Source: Streptomyces sannanensis
GTDB lineage: Bacteria > Actinomycetota > Actinomycetes > Streptomycetales > Streptomycetaceae
Direction: 5' to 3'
NCBI RefSeq assembly: GCF_039536205.1
Contig: NZ_BAAAYL010000001.1
Coordinates: 2,046,001 to 2,110,000 of the forward strand
DNA length: 64,000 nucleotides
Positions within the stretch are counted from its first letter, which is position 1. Each line of letters starts with the position of its first letter. Of the stretch, positions 42,053 to 50,131 are shown piece by piece. Below the pieces are notes generated by a model. It did no database searches. It saw nothing but the letters and a program-made list of their open reading frames with translations, and was not told the DNA's origin. The position numbers were made by a program, and so were the translations under genes.

Positions 42053-43769
42053 CTAGAAGACTCATGAAGATCTTGTTGAGGGGCTGTCCGGCCGGAGGCC
42101 GGGCGGCCCTTCTGGTCATCCGGTGGCCGGGGCGAGGTGCCAGGTGTCGCCGGTGCGGGTGAGTCCGAGGTTGATCAGTCGGCGGAGGTTGAGGGCGGCG
42201 GCTCGGGTGTGGAGCCAGGTGTCGTTGGCGATGGTTCCGCGGTAGCGGAGTTTGCGGTTGCCGTGGTGGACGAGCCAGGCGACGGCGCGTTCGACCGGTG
42301 GTCTCCAGCGGCGGTAGTCGGCTTGCCAGTCGGGGTCGGTAGCGGCCTGGCGGCGGGCGGCTGCGAGCAGGTCGTGGTGTGGGCGGATGGTCAGGATGCG
42401 GCCGGCCTTGGCCTTGGTGCACCGCTCGCGCAGGGGACATCCGGCGCACAGTTTCCCGAAGGCCGCCTTGCGCTGGTGGTGCTGTCCGCCGGGGTCTGAC
42501 AGGGGGACCGTGTGTCCAGCGGGGCAGGTCACCGTGGCGGCGGCGGTGTCGATGGCGAAGTCGTCCAGGGTGAAGCCGCCGGGGACGGCCGCCCGTAGCG
42601 GGGCGGGCTTGAGGAACAGCCGGTGCCCTGCGTCTTCGAGGGCCTGGCGGGCATCGCCGGTGGAGTAGGCGGTGTCGCCGAAGGCGTCCACCGGCCCGTC
42701 CTCCTCGGCGAGAAGGTCCAGGCCGACGGTGGCCTCGTGGTGCTCTGGGCCACTGCCGGGCCGCAGGGCGACGGCGGTGTATAACCCGGTCTCGGGCTCG
42801 ATGGCCAGGTGGGCCTTGAAGCCGTCTTGCTGGTGGGTGCGGGTTTTGTGGATGTGCCGGGCCTCGGGGTCGACGGTGGAGACCATCCGGTCCTGCGCGG
42901 TGCCACGGGTGATGCGCCAGCGCCCGTCGCGGCCGTCGGAGTCCTCGGCGGGTTCGACGTCTTGCCCGGCGACCAGGGCCAGGATGCCGACGGCATTCGC
43001 GGCCTTCTCGCCCAGCTCCTGCTCGGGCAGATGCCCGAGCAGCCTGAGCGCGTCACTGACCAGGGCATCAACAAGCGTGGCGCGGGCCTGCTCGTCATTC
43101 CAGGCGATCCTTGGTTTGCCCGGGTCGCTGTAGTCATGCGCGGTGCACTGCACGGCTGCCACCTCAGCGGCCCCGGGGACCTCGCGAATTACCGCGCGGA
43201 CGGCGGCGATGATCTGGGTGACGGTGTCCTGGGTGGCGACCGCATCGTCCAGCACCGTGGAGTCCAGCGCCCGCCGGTGCTTGCCCTTGAGGACACCGGT
43301 GGCCTTCACCACCTCGCGCACCGTCTCGAAGACACGGTTCGGCCGCACCGAGCGGGCCAGCCGGCGCCGGAAGTAGGCCAGCAGCGACGGATCGAACGCC
43401 ATGTCGTGCAGGCCCAGCCCGCACGCGGCCTTCCACCTCAGGTCACACCGCAACTCCTGGACCGTCTCGAAGTCCGACAGCCCGTTAAGGGCCTGCAGCG
43501 TGATCGCCGCGGCCAGGATCTGCGGCGGCATGCTCGGCCGCCCGTTCGCCGACGGGTACATGTCCTCGAACGTCTCCGCCGGGAACAGCGCGCCGCGATG
43601 CTCGGCCAGGAACGCGAACACACTGCCTGCCGGGATCAACTCCCGGCAGGTCTCCCACACATCCGGCCCGACCGTCTCCCCGGCCCATTCCCCCATCACC
43701 ACGAGAAAGAGTCTGGCCCCGCCGCTCACGCGGCGGGGCCAGAACCCAAGATCTTCATGAGTCTTCTAG
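42053..43769. mobile_element. IS1182-family insertion sequence
   Basis: About 1.7 kb bounded by perfect 23-bp inverted ends (42053-42075 and 43747-43769). CTAG at each outer end is either part of the inverted repeat or a palindromic 4-bp target duplication; the inner 19 bp begin AAGACTCATGAAGATCTTG. One transposase gene fills it. The element separates two unrelated gene remnants, so insertion was accompanied or followed by deletion of flanking DNA. Confidence 0.9.
42116..43696 (-). CDS. IS1182-family transposase
   Basis: 526 residues from ATG 43696 (an upstream start at 43729 is possible). Family features are the N-terminal FLAEHRGALFPAETFEDMYP and RPSMPPQILAAAITLQALNG, an internal DDE region with ALDSTVLDDAVATQDTVT and VDAFGDTAYSTGDARQAL, and a Cys-containing segment CPAGHTVPLSDPGGQ ... 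GCPLRERCTKAKAGR. No frameshift is seen, so it may be active. Confidence 0.92.
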   Translation of the reverse strand: MGEWAGETVGPDVWETCRELIPAGSVFAFLAEHRGALFPAETFEDMYPSANGRPSMPPQILAAAITLQALNGLSDFETVQELRCDLRWKAACGLGLHDMAFDPSLLAYFRRRLARSVRPNRVFETVREVVKATGVLKGKHRRALDSTVLDDAVATQDTVTQIIAAVRAVIREVPGAAEVAAVQCTAHDYSDPGKPRIAWNDEQARATLVDALVSDALRLLGHLPEQELGEKAANAVGILALVAGQDVEPAEDSDGRDGRWRITRGTAQDRMVSTVDPEARHIHKTRTHQQDGFKAHLAIEPETGLYTAVALRPGSGPEHHEATVGLDLLAEEDGPVDAFGDTAYSTGDARQALEDAGHRLFLKPAPLRAAVPGGFTLDDFAIDTAAATVTCPAGHTVPLSDPGGQHHQRKAAFGKLCAGCPLRERCTKAKAGRILTIRPHHDLLAAARRQAATDPDWQADYRRWRPPVERAVAWLVHHGNRKLRYRGTIANDTWLHTRAAALNLRRLINLGLTRTGDTWHLAPATG

Positions 43770-43912
43770 GGCGTGTTTCCAACCGCTGGGGGACGGTGCC
43801 GCTGGCCCCGGGCGGCAAGACGGTGTGGTTCGAGTGCGACACAAAGCAGTCACGAAACGCTCATGTGCCCTCGCCCCGGAGCCCATGCGCGTCGGACCAT
43901 TGCCCTCCATGA
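43770..43912 (+). pseudogene. C-terminal remnant of an HATPase-type ATP-binding protein
   Basis: Frame 2 reads GRVSNRWGTVPLAPGGKTVW then FECDTKQSRNAH directly after the IS end. The word RWGT.PL..GGK.VWFE is the usual last strand of the small ATP-binding (SpoIIAB-like) proteins that stand divergently next to XRE-DUF5753/DUF397 genes. The frame stops at TGA 43910-43912, which overlaps the ATG of the next gene (ATGA), consistent with a former operon. Confidence 0.7.
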
Positions 43913-44595
43913 GCGACGAGCGAAGGAAACGGCGCCTGGCCAGGGTGGGCGTGGGGGTGACGGGGGTCGCGGCGATCGGAGCTCTCGCCTATCTCCTGGC
44001 GCCCGCCGATCTCCTGGCGCCCGCCGACACCAACGGGTACAAGCTGGTCCCGCCCCCGTCGGTCGGCGGGGAGTACAAGCTGGGGCGAGAGTACGAGTAC
44101 GTGGGGACGTTCAACTGCTCGGATGCGACCTCCGACTCGGACTGCGAACTGGGCGCCCGAGAGGTCCGAGGTATCGGCCTGCGCCCGCAGGACGCCGCGA
44201 AGATCGGCGTCAGGAACGTGGTCGGAACCGGCGCCGACTACCACGACGACGCTCCGGATTGGCGGAAGTCGATGCGCTTCAGGGGCCTTTGGGGCCAGGT
44301 CCCCGACCCGGAGTACGCGATTGAGCGCTTCTTCAAGTCGATCAAACAGGACAAGCAATACTTCTTCGACCAAAAACTGGTCGGCAGCCCCGAGGAGTTC
44401 CGGCTCGAAGGCTTCGAAGGCGCCCTCATGCGGTGCCAGAACGCCAAGAGTCACAACAAGAAGAACGATCCGGTCTGCGTCTGGGCCGACCACAGCACCG
44501 TGGGTGCCACGAGCTACTCCGGCACGTCCCGCTCGGAGCTGGCAGAGCTGACCGCGAAGCTCTACAAGACCTCACGCCACAAGACGGCCCGCTGA
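43909..44595 (+). CDS. membrane-anchored hypothetical protein
   Basis: 228 residues. A basic start (MSDERRKRRLARVG) and one hydrophobic segment (VGVTGVAAIGALAYLLAPAD) that includes a short tandem duplication DLLAPAD-LLAPAD. The outer part is hydrophilic with conserved-looking Cys pairs (FNCSDATSDSDCELG; MRCQNAKSHN...VCVWAD). No family recognised. ATG 43909 overlaps the stop of the ATPase remnant, and an in-frame ATG at 43885 is an alternative start. Its upstream promoter was probably lost to the IS, so expression may now depend on the element. Confidence 0.7.
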   Translation: MSDERRKRRLARVGVGVTGVAAIGALAYLLAPADLLAPADTNGYKLVPPPSVGGEYKLGREYEYVGTFNCSDATSDSDCELGAREVRGIGLRPQDAAKIGVRNVVGTGADYHDDAPDWRKSMRFRGLWGQVPDPEYAIERFFKSIKQDKQYFFDQKLVGSPEEFRLEGFEGALMRCQNAKSHNKKNDPVCVWADHSTVGATSYSGTSRSELAELTAKLYKTSRHKTAR

Positions 44596-44685
44596 CCGCC
44601 GAGGGGCCTCCTGAGGGCCGCTCCGGGCCATACGGCAGCATGGGCCGGGCCGGACCGACCAGTAAGTACGACCAGGAGCGACATC

Positions 44686-45330
44686 ATGGCCGCCACCCCC
44701 AAGCCGGAGACCCTCGCCGCCTTCGAGGCCGCCAAGGGTTTCATGCCCGTACGGGAAGGGCTCGCGCTCCACAAGGCGGCCGTCGACGCCGCCGCGCTCG
44801 GGCTGCCCCTGCTGGAGGTCGGCACCTACTGCGGCCGGTCCACCATCCTGCTCGCCGACGCCGCCCGTGAGGCGGGCGTGACAGCCGTCACCGTCGACCA
44901 CCACCGGGGCAGCGAGGAGCAGCAGCCGGGGTGGGAGTACCACGACCCGACCGTCGTGGACCCGGAGGTCGGGCTGATGGACACGCTGCCCGCCTTCCGC
45001 CGGACCCTCCACCACGCCGGCCTGGAAGAGCACGTCATCGCGGTCGTCGGACGGTCGCCGCAGGTCGCGAAGGTGTGGGCGGGCGAGGTCGGCCTGGTCT
45101 TCATCGACGGCGGCCACACCGACGAGCACGCCACCAATGACTACGAGGGCTGGGCGCCCAAGGTCGCCGAGGGCGGGCTGCTCGTGATCCATGACGTCTT
45201 CCCGGACCCGGCGGACGGCGGCCAGGCCCCGTACCGCATCTACCTCCGGGCGCTCGCGTCCGGCGCGTTCACCGAGGTCTCGGTGACCGATTCGCTGCGC
45301 GTCCTGAGGCGCGTGGCATCGGGGATCTGA
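44686..45330 (+). CDS. class I SAM-dependent methyltransferase (Methyltransf_24)
   Basis: 214 residues. The SAM-binding loop is LPLLEVGTYCGRSTILLADA, followed by the acidic VTAVTVDHHRG, and the post-core VGLVFIDGGHTDEHATNDYE, which may hold a metal and substrate as in catechol O-methyltransferase-like and CmcI-like enzymes. The acceptor is unknown. ATG 44686 has AGGAG 8 nt upstream. The amidase gene follows 22 nt later, though with its own likely promoter. Confidence 0.88.
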   Translation: MAATPKPETLAAFEAAKGFMPVREGLALHKAAVDAAALGLPLLEVGTYCGRSTILLADAAREAGVTAVTVDHHRGSEEQQPGWEYHDPTVVDPEVGLMDTLPAFRRTLHHAGLEEHVIAVVGRSPQVAKVWAGEVGLVFIDGGHTDEHATNDYEGWAPKVAEGGLLVIHDVFPDPADGGQAPYRIYLRALASGAFTEVSVTDSLRVLRRVASGI

Positions 45331-45340
45331 GCTGCGCGAC

Positions 45341-45346
45341 TACGAT
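45341..45346 (+). promoter_or_regulatory. candidate -10 of leaderless amidase gene
   Basis: TACGAT, 6 nt (CGCCCC) before the GTG, with no ribosome site. Confidence 0.5.
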
Positions 45347-45352
45347 CGCCCC

Positions 45353-46291
45353 GTGTCGTACGACAGTCAGCCCTCCGCCCCCCGTCGTCCCCGCAACCGC
45401 CTTGTGCTCGTGGCGGCCGGACTCGTTCCCACCTGCCTGGCGGGCTGGCTCGTCTGGCAGGCGCTGAGCGGCACCGACGAGAGCGAGCCGCCGAAGGCGC
45501 TGCCGCTGCCGAGCCAGTCGCACACCACGCAGGCGAACTCGCCGACGCACTCCCCGGCCGGTACGGACGGCGACAAGCCCACCGGAGGGAACAGCGCCAA
45601 GCCCTCCGGACGGGGCGGCCCGCTCAGCGGGAAGACCGTGGTCATCGACCCGGGGCACAACCCCGAGAACTTCGAGCACCCGACCGAGATCAACCGGCAG
45701 GTCGACATCGGCAGCGGCCGCAAGGAGTGCGACACCACCGGCACCTCCACCAACAGCGGTTACACCGAGGCACAGTTCACCCTGGATGTCTCGCACCGGC
45801 TGCGTGAGCTCCTCGAAAAGCAGGGTGCCACGGTCACGTTCACCCACGACGCCGATCGCCCGTACGGCCCCTGCATCGACGAGCGGGCCCGCATCGGCAA
45901 CAAGGCGAAGGCCGACGCGGTCGTCTCCGTCCACGCGGACGGCTCGGCGCAGGGCAACCGGGGCTTCCATGTCATCCTTCCCGCACTGGTGCAGTCGGGA
46001 GCCGCCGACACCTCGCCGATCGTCGGACCGTCACGTGAACTCGGTGTGAGAATCGTGGGGAAGTTCGTCCAGTCGACCGGTATGCCGCCGTCCAACTACG
46101 TGGGCAAGGGCACGGGGCTGGACGTACGCAAGGATCTGGGCGGGCTGAACCTCTCGACCGTGCCCAAGGTGTTCATCGAGTGCGGCAATATGCGCGATTC
46201 AACGGATTCCGCGCTGCTCAAGAGCGCGAGTTGGCGGCAGAAGGCGGCCCAGGGGATCGCCGACGGCATCACCGGCTACCTCGGCGGATAG
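45353..46291 (+). CDS. N-acetylmuramoyl-L-alanine amidase (Amidase_3), membrane-anchored
   Basis: 312 residues. An N-terminal hydrophobic segment (NRLVLVAAGLVPTCLAGWLV) is followed by a Thr/Ser/Pro linker and the zinc amidase domain: GKTVVIDPGHNPENFEHP (first His), NSGYTEAQFTLDV (Glu), DAVVSVHADGSAQ (second His) and VPKVFIECGNMRDSTD (catalytic Glu). It cleaves the amide bond between muramic acid and the stem peptide, remodelling peptidoglycan. GTG start, apparently leaderless. Confidence 0.93.
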   Translation: MSYDSQPSAPRRPRNRLVLVAAGLVPTCLAGWLVWQALSGTDESEPPKALPLPSQSHTTQANSPTHSPAGTDGDKPTGGNSAKPSGRGGPLSGKTVVIDPGHNPENFEHPTEINRQVDIGSGRKECDTTGTSTNSGYTEAQFTLDVSHRLRELLEKQGATVTFTHDADRPYGPCIDERARIGNKAKADAVVSVHADGSAQGNRGFHVILPALVQSGAADTSPIVGPSRELGVRIVGKFVQSTGMPPSNYVGKGTGLDVRKDLGGLNLSTVPKVFIECGNMRDSTDSALLKSASWRQKAAQGIADGITGYLGG

Positions 46292-46345
46292 CTCCACGGC
46301 CCGGCGGAGGCCGTGGGCGGCGGGCGCCGGATCGCCCGTCTGGCC

Positions 46346-46351
46346 TACGAT
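46346..46351 (+). promoter_or_regulatory. candidate -10 upstream of the Pro/Gln-rich membrane gene
   Basis: TACGAT, about 50 nt before the GTG. The resulting leader would contain GAAGGA as the ribosome site. Confidence 0.4.
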
Positions 46352-46401
46352 GGGGAGCCGCCCCCGCCCCCGACGAGACGACCGACGAAGGACTCTTACA
46401 C

Positions 46402-47220
46402 GTGAATATCCGATCCCTCACTCGAGGCGACGGCGTGGTCATCGGAGCAGCGGTGGTGCTGTTCATCGCCTCGTTCCTGGATCTCACCAGCGTCGACTGC
46501 CCCCGCGGCATCGACTGCTCCAGTGCCGATCTGCCGAACGCCTGGGACGCGCTCGGAGTACTGATGAGCGTCTTCCTCGCCGGTGTGATCGGAGCCGCGC
46601 TGATCGTCGTGGCCCGTGCGCTGCCGCAGCCGCGGAAGGTCGCGGGTCTGGACCTCGGCCAGTTCGGTGTCGCCTTCACGGTCTTCGCCGTCTGGACGGC
46701 CTTCTGGACGATCACCGACCTGCCGTCGGCGGGTGCGGGCATGATCCTGGGCCTGCTCGCCACCCTTGTGCTCGCCGGCGGAGCCATCGCCTCCCCGCTG
46801 ATCCCCGCTCTGCAGGCACCGCTGATGCCCACCCCGCGTCCGGCCGCCCCCCAGCCCTACGGCGGACAGCAGCAGCCCGTCGGCTACGGCTACCCCGGCG
46901 CGGAGCAGCAGCAGCCGCCGTACGGTGGCCAGCCGCAGCACGACCAGCACCAGCAGCCGCAGCAGTACCAGCCGGACCCGCAGCAGCAGGCGCAGGCTCC
47001 TCACGGCGGCGCCCCCGCCGCGGAGTTCGCGCCGTTCTGGTTCGCGGTGCCGGTGCCCCGTCCGCTGTACCCGGAGGACGGCTCGCCGACCCCGATCGCC
47101 GAGCTCGCGCCCGGCACCTGGTACCTCGCGGTGGACCAGCGCGGCCCGGCCCTGGTGGCCCAGACGCAGGACGGCCGGCGTGGTGTCCTGCAGGACACCA
47201 CCGGCATCCAGCGCGGCTGA
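46402..47220 (+). CDS. DUF5336-like membrane protein with Pro/Gln-rich domain
   Basis: 272 residues. Four hydrophobic segments lie between about 10 and 135 (GVVIGAAVVLFIASFLDLTS; GVLMSVFLAGVIGAALIVVA; GVAFTVFAVWTAFWTIT; MILGLLATLVLAGGAIASPL). Then comes a low-complexity region of Pro, Gln, Gly and Tyr (YGGQQQPVGYGYPGAEQQQP). A short conserved end (WYLAVDQRGPALVAQTQDGR) follows. Function unknown; such tails often mediate protein contacts. GTG 46402 with GAAGGA upstream. Confidence 0.8.
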   Translation: MNIRSLTRGDGVVIGAAVVLFIASFLDLTSVDCPRGIDCSSADLPNAWDALGVLMSVFLAGVIGAALIVVARALPQPRKVAGLDLGQFGVAFTVFAVWTAFWTITDLPSAGAGMILGLLATLVLAGGAIASPLIPALQAPLMPTPRPAAPQPYGGQQQPVGYGYPGAEQQQPPYGGQPQHDQHQQPQQYQPDPQQQAQAPHGGAPAAEFAPFWFAVPVPRPLYPEDGSPTPIAELAPGTWYLAVDQRGPALVAQTQDGRRGVLQDTTGIQRG

Positions 47221-47233
47221 ACTCACGTACACA

Positions 47234-47269
47234 CGAAGGCCCTTCGCCCTCCCGGGCGGAGGGCCTTCG
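47234..47269 (+). terminator. terminator after the Pro/Gln-rich gene
   Basis: CGAAGGCCCT / AGGGCCTTCG stem of 10 bp with a further inner GC hairpin (GCCC-TCC-CGGGC), 13 nt after the stop. Confidence 0.8.
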
Positions 47270-47280
47270 CCGTACGGCAC

Positions 47281-47502
47281 GCCGAGCATCCTGCGGGTCC
47301 TGGCCGAGCCCAGTTCCTACGGGCCCGGTGACGGACCCGCTGGTCACCTCACCCGCCGAGCACCCTGCGGATCCTGGCCGAGCCCAGTTCCTACGGGCCC
47401 GGTGACGGACCCGCTGGTCACCTCACCCGCCGAGCACCCTGCGGATCCTGGCCGAGCCCAGTTCCTACGGGCCCGGTGACGGACCCGCTGGTCACCTCAC
47501 CG
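47281..47502 (+). repeat. 74-bp tandem repeat, three copies
   Basis: Units start with GCCGAGCA at 47281, 47355 and 47429 (74 bp each), contain TCCTGGCCGAGCCCAGTTCC and GGACCCGCTGGTCACCTCAC, and are almost identical. Only the first has small differences (CATCCTGCGGGTCC for CACCCTGCGGATCC), and the last is truncated. No gene lies in 47221-47537. Confidence 0.9.
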
Positions 47503-47537
47503 GACCCGGGCGTCTTGCGGGTGCCGGCCGGCCTGGC

Positions 47538-48098
47538 TCAGCCGCCGCTCAGCTGGGAGGCCGACGGGACCTTGTCGGTGACCTCCGCTCCGGCGCTCTT
47601 GCCGGCGTCCTTCACGCCGTTGATGACGCCCTCGAACGTGCTGATGTCGGCCGGACCCGCGTCGCCGCTGCGGAGCTTGGTGCCGAGACCCTGCAGGGAC
47701 GCGATCCCGGCCGCCAGCGGAGCCAGAGCCTTTGACAGCAGCGGATCACCCTTGGCGTTCTCCACGGCCGCCTTCAGCCGGTTGTAGGCGAAGGCGCCCG
47801 CGAGACCCGCCTTGATCAGGGCAGCGGTGCGGCCGTCCGCGCCCTTGGTGAACTTGCCCGCGCGGTACGGCTTGACGATCCACTGGTAGGTGGCGCCCGC
47901 CGCGAGGCTCGCGTTGGCCACGAAGCGCGTCTTGGCGAACTTCTGCCGCTCGGCCGAACTGGTGGCGGTCGGAGTCGGGGAGGAGGCGGCGGTACTGCTG
48001 CCGCCACCTCCCCCTCCGCACGCGGCGGCGGACGTGAACAGCGCGCAGCACAGCAGCAGCGCGACGACTCCACGCCGCAAGGGAGCAGAACCGAACAC
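47538..48098 (-). CDS. secreted lipoprotein, hypothetical
   Basis: 186 residues from GTG 48098 (AGGAGG 7 nt upstream). The signal is RRGVVALLLCCALFTSAAAC, a lipoprotein-type end, then a Gly/Ser linker. The mature part is helical (FAKTRFVANASLAAGATYQW, GKFTKGADGRTAALIKAGLA). No catalytic motif. It is probably an envelope-attached helical protein; homologues are widespread in streptomycetes but uncharacterised. Confidence 0.78.
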   Translation of the reverse strand: MFGSAPLRRGVVALLLCCALFTSAAACGGGGGGSSTAASSPTPTATSSAERQKFAKTRFVANASLAAGATYQWIVKPYRAGKFTKGADGRTAALIKAGLAGAFAYNRLKAAVENAKGDPLLSKALAPLAAGIASLQGLGTKLRSGDAGPADISTFEGVINGVKDAGKSAGAEVTDKVPSASQLSGG

Positions 48099-48214
48099 CG
48101 GGGACCTCCTGACCGGTCGGCTTCCAGGCCGTACTGGCCCTCGTCGCAGCCTCACCCGGTACCCGGAACGCCGCCACCCGGTGGCCCCGGCGTGGCTCCG
48201 AACGGGTTTCTCGG

Positions 48215-48997
48215 TCACCCGAAGGTCGCGCGCTCCAGCCAGAAGTCCAGCAGGGCGGCGTCGCCAAGCACCTCCACCCGCTCGCTGTCCGCGGGCAGCC
48301 GCCGGTAGAAGACCTGGAGGACGTCGGTGAGCGGGCCGCGCAGCGCGACCGTCGCCTTCTCGTGGGCGCGCCGCCAGGTGAAGCCGTCCTCGCCGAACTC
48401 GATCAGCCACTCGGCGCCGGGCGCGTCGCCGGCGTGGAGGTGGATGCTGCGGCCCGCACCGCGCAGTTCGGCCACCTCCTTGTCGGCGCCGACCGACTGG
48501 ACGAAGGCGACGATCTGCAGCCATTCGTCGATGGCGTCCGCCGCGATCTCGGGAGTGGCCTCGTACGGGACCCGGGCGGCGAGCGCCGCGTCGGCGCGGT
48601 GGATCAGCGTTTCGTGGGTCATCCGCCGCGACCAGAAGCCCGAGGTGCGGTCCCAGGCCCAGGTCCACACCTCGGTGTCCGGGCCGGCCGCCCGCAACGT
48701 CGCGGCGAGCTTCTCCGCGCCATCCGCCAGCCAGGCCGCCAGCGTGGCCGCATCGGCGCCCTCGGGCCCGCGGGAGTCCGGCACCTGGTCCTGCGGGACC
48801 ATTTCGGTGGCCCTCGTCCGTACCGTCGTCTCCACCCAGCGGTGTGCGCCGCCCACATGGCGGGCGAGCTCCTCCAGGGTCCACTCCGGGCAGCTGGGCA
48901 CCTTGGCGGACAGGTCGGCCCCGGACAGCACAGTCCTCAACTCGGCTGTCTGCGTGATGATTTCGTCGCAATAGCGGTCATGTTCCAGCAGCGTCAT
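48215..48997 (-). CDS. mycothiol-dependent maleylpyruvate isomerase-family (MDMPI) protein
   Basis: 260 residues. The DinB-like helical domain with the first metal His is CPEWTLEELARHVGGAHRWV; the other ligands should lie in SGFWSRRMTHETLIHRADAA. The C-terminal MDMPI_C domain follows. Family members use mycothiol, the actinobacterial thiol, for isomerisation or detoxification, and many have no known substrate. TAGGGT stands 6 nt before the ATG, with no ribosome site. Confidence 0.9.
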   Translation of the reverse strand: MTLLEHDRYCDEIITQTAELRTVLSGADLSAKVPSCPEWTLEELARHVGGAHRWVETTVRTRATEMVPQDQVPDSRGPEGADAATLAAWLADGAEKLAATLRAAGPDTEVWTWAWDRTSGFWSRRMTHETLIHRADAALAARVPYEATPEIAADAIDEWLQIVAFVQSVGADKEVAELRGAGRSIHLHAGDAPGAEWLIEFGEDGFTWRRAHEKATVALRGPLTDVLQVFYRRLPADSERVEVLGDAALLDFWLERATFG

Positions 48998-49063
48998 GCT
49001 CGCACCCTAATGCGCGGCCGGCAGAACACCGCAGGCATTTCCGGGGTGTGGCCGGCCGACGGG

Positions 49064-50131
49064 TCAGCAGCAGTCCGGTTCGAGTCCGCGCGGCAGCCGT
49101 TCGCCGCCGAAGACAGCACAGGTCGCCTCGTCGCCGCCGAGCGCGGCCACGGCGAGAAGCAGCGAGCCGGCCGTCCAGGTGGTGAGCTCTGCCGGCCAGA
49201 CGGCCTCGTCCTCGAAGACGTACCCCGTCCAGTACATGCCGTCGTCGGCGCGCAGATGCTGGATCGACTGAAGGATCTCCAGTGCCCGGTCGGACTCCCC
49301 CGTCGCCCAGAGCGTGAGGGCGAGTTCGCAGCTCTCGCCGCCCGTGACCCAGGGATTGGGCAGGACGCAGCGCACACCGAGCCCGGGCACGACGAAGTCG
49401 TCCCACTTCTCGTCGATACGGGCCTTGGCCTCCGCCCCGGTCAGCGCGCCGCCGAGGACCGGGTAGTACCAGTCCATCGAGTAGCGGGACTTGTCCAGGA
49501 AGCGCTCGGGGTGACGGCGTATCGCATGGGCCAGGGCGCCGGCCGCCAACTCCCAGTCGGGCTGCGGCTCCTCGCGCTGCTCGGCGATGGCGAGCGCGCA
49601 GCGCAGCGCCTGGTGGATCGAGGAACTGCCGGTCAGCAGCGCGTCGTCGACGGGTGTGCCGTCGGCCTCGCGCTTCCAGCCGATCTGCCCGCCGGGCTGC
49701 TGCAGCCCCAGCACGAACTCGATCGCGGCGTACACGACGGGCCACATCCGGTCGAGGAAGGTGTCGTCGCCGGTGGCGAGGTAGTGGTGCCAGACGCCGA
49801 CCGCGATGTACGCGCAGAAGTTGGACTCCCGGCCGCGGTCGGTGACGGCGTACGGGTCGCCGTCCTGGTACGCGGCGTACCAGGAACCGTCCTGGTTCTG
49901 GTGCCGGGCGAGCCAGGCGTAGGCGCGGGCCGCCGCCTCGTGCTCGCCGGCCGCGTCCAGCGCCATGGCCGCCTCGGTGTGGTCCCACGGATCGAGGTGA
50001 TGCCCCCGGAACCACGGTATGGCGCCGTCCTCGCGCTGCACGGCGAGGACGCCGGCGACGGTCTCGACGGCCTGCTCCGCGGTGAGGACTCCGGGCAGGA
50101 CCAGATGCTCGGTCCGCTCGGGGCTCGTCAC
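49064..50131 (-). CDS. prenyltransferase-fold (alpha/alpha barrel) protein of the GT cassette
   Basis: 355 residues with an alpha/alpha-hairpin barrel pattern: GVLAVQREDGAIPWFRGHHL, EAAARAYAWLARHQNQDGSW, YLATGDDTFLDRMWPVVYAA, and WVTGGESCELALTLWATGE. Such folds occur in prenyltransferases, terpene cyclases and glycoside hydrolases; there is no DxDD or QXXDGSW cyclase motif beyond HQNQDGSWY, and no clear catalytic acid pair. GTG 50131 overlaps the methyltransferase stop (GTGA). Last gene of a three-gene operon. Confidence 0.8.
   Translation of the reverse strand: MTSPERTEHLVLPGVLTAEQAVETVAGVLAVQREDGAIPWFRGHHLDPWDHTEAAMALDAAGEHEAAARAYAWLARHQNQDGSWYAAYQDGDPYAVTDRGRESNFCAYIAVGVWHHYLATGDDTFLDRMWPVVYAAIEFVLGLQQPGGQIGWKREADGTPVDDALLTGSSSIHQALRCALAIAEQREEPQPDWELAAGALAHAIRRHPERFLDKSRYSMDWYYPVLGGALTGAEAKARIDEKWDDFVVPGLGVRCVLPNPWVTGGESCELALTLWATGESDRALEILQSIQHLRADDGMYWTGYVFEDEAVWPAELTTWTAGSLLLAVAALGGDEATCAVFGGERLPRGLEPDCC

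Noticed and set aside
42809..43912. Second IS gene on the plus strand
   Set aside because: Antisense shadow of the transposase. Only its final 45 codons after the IS end (ATPase remnant) are meaningful.
43773..44324. 183-residue plus-strand frame after the IS
   Set aside because: Arg/Gly-rich shadow; the frame beginning at 43909 has a signal/anchor and balanced composition.
47281..47502. CRISPR-like array
   Set aside because: Units are contiguous with no unique spacers, and no cas genes are present; it is a tandem repeat. The same holds for 10885-11170 and 19505-19626.
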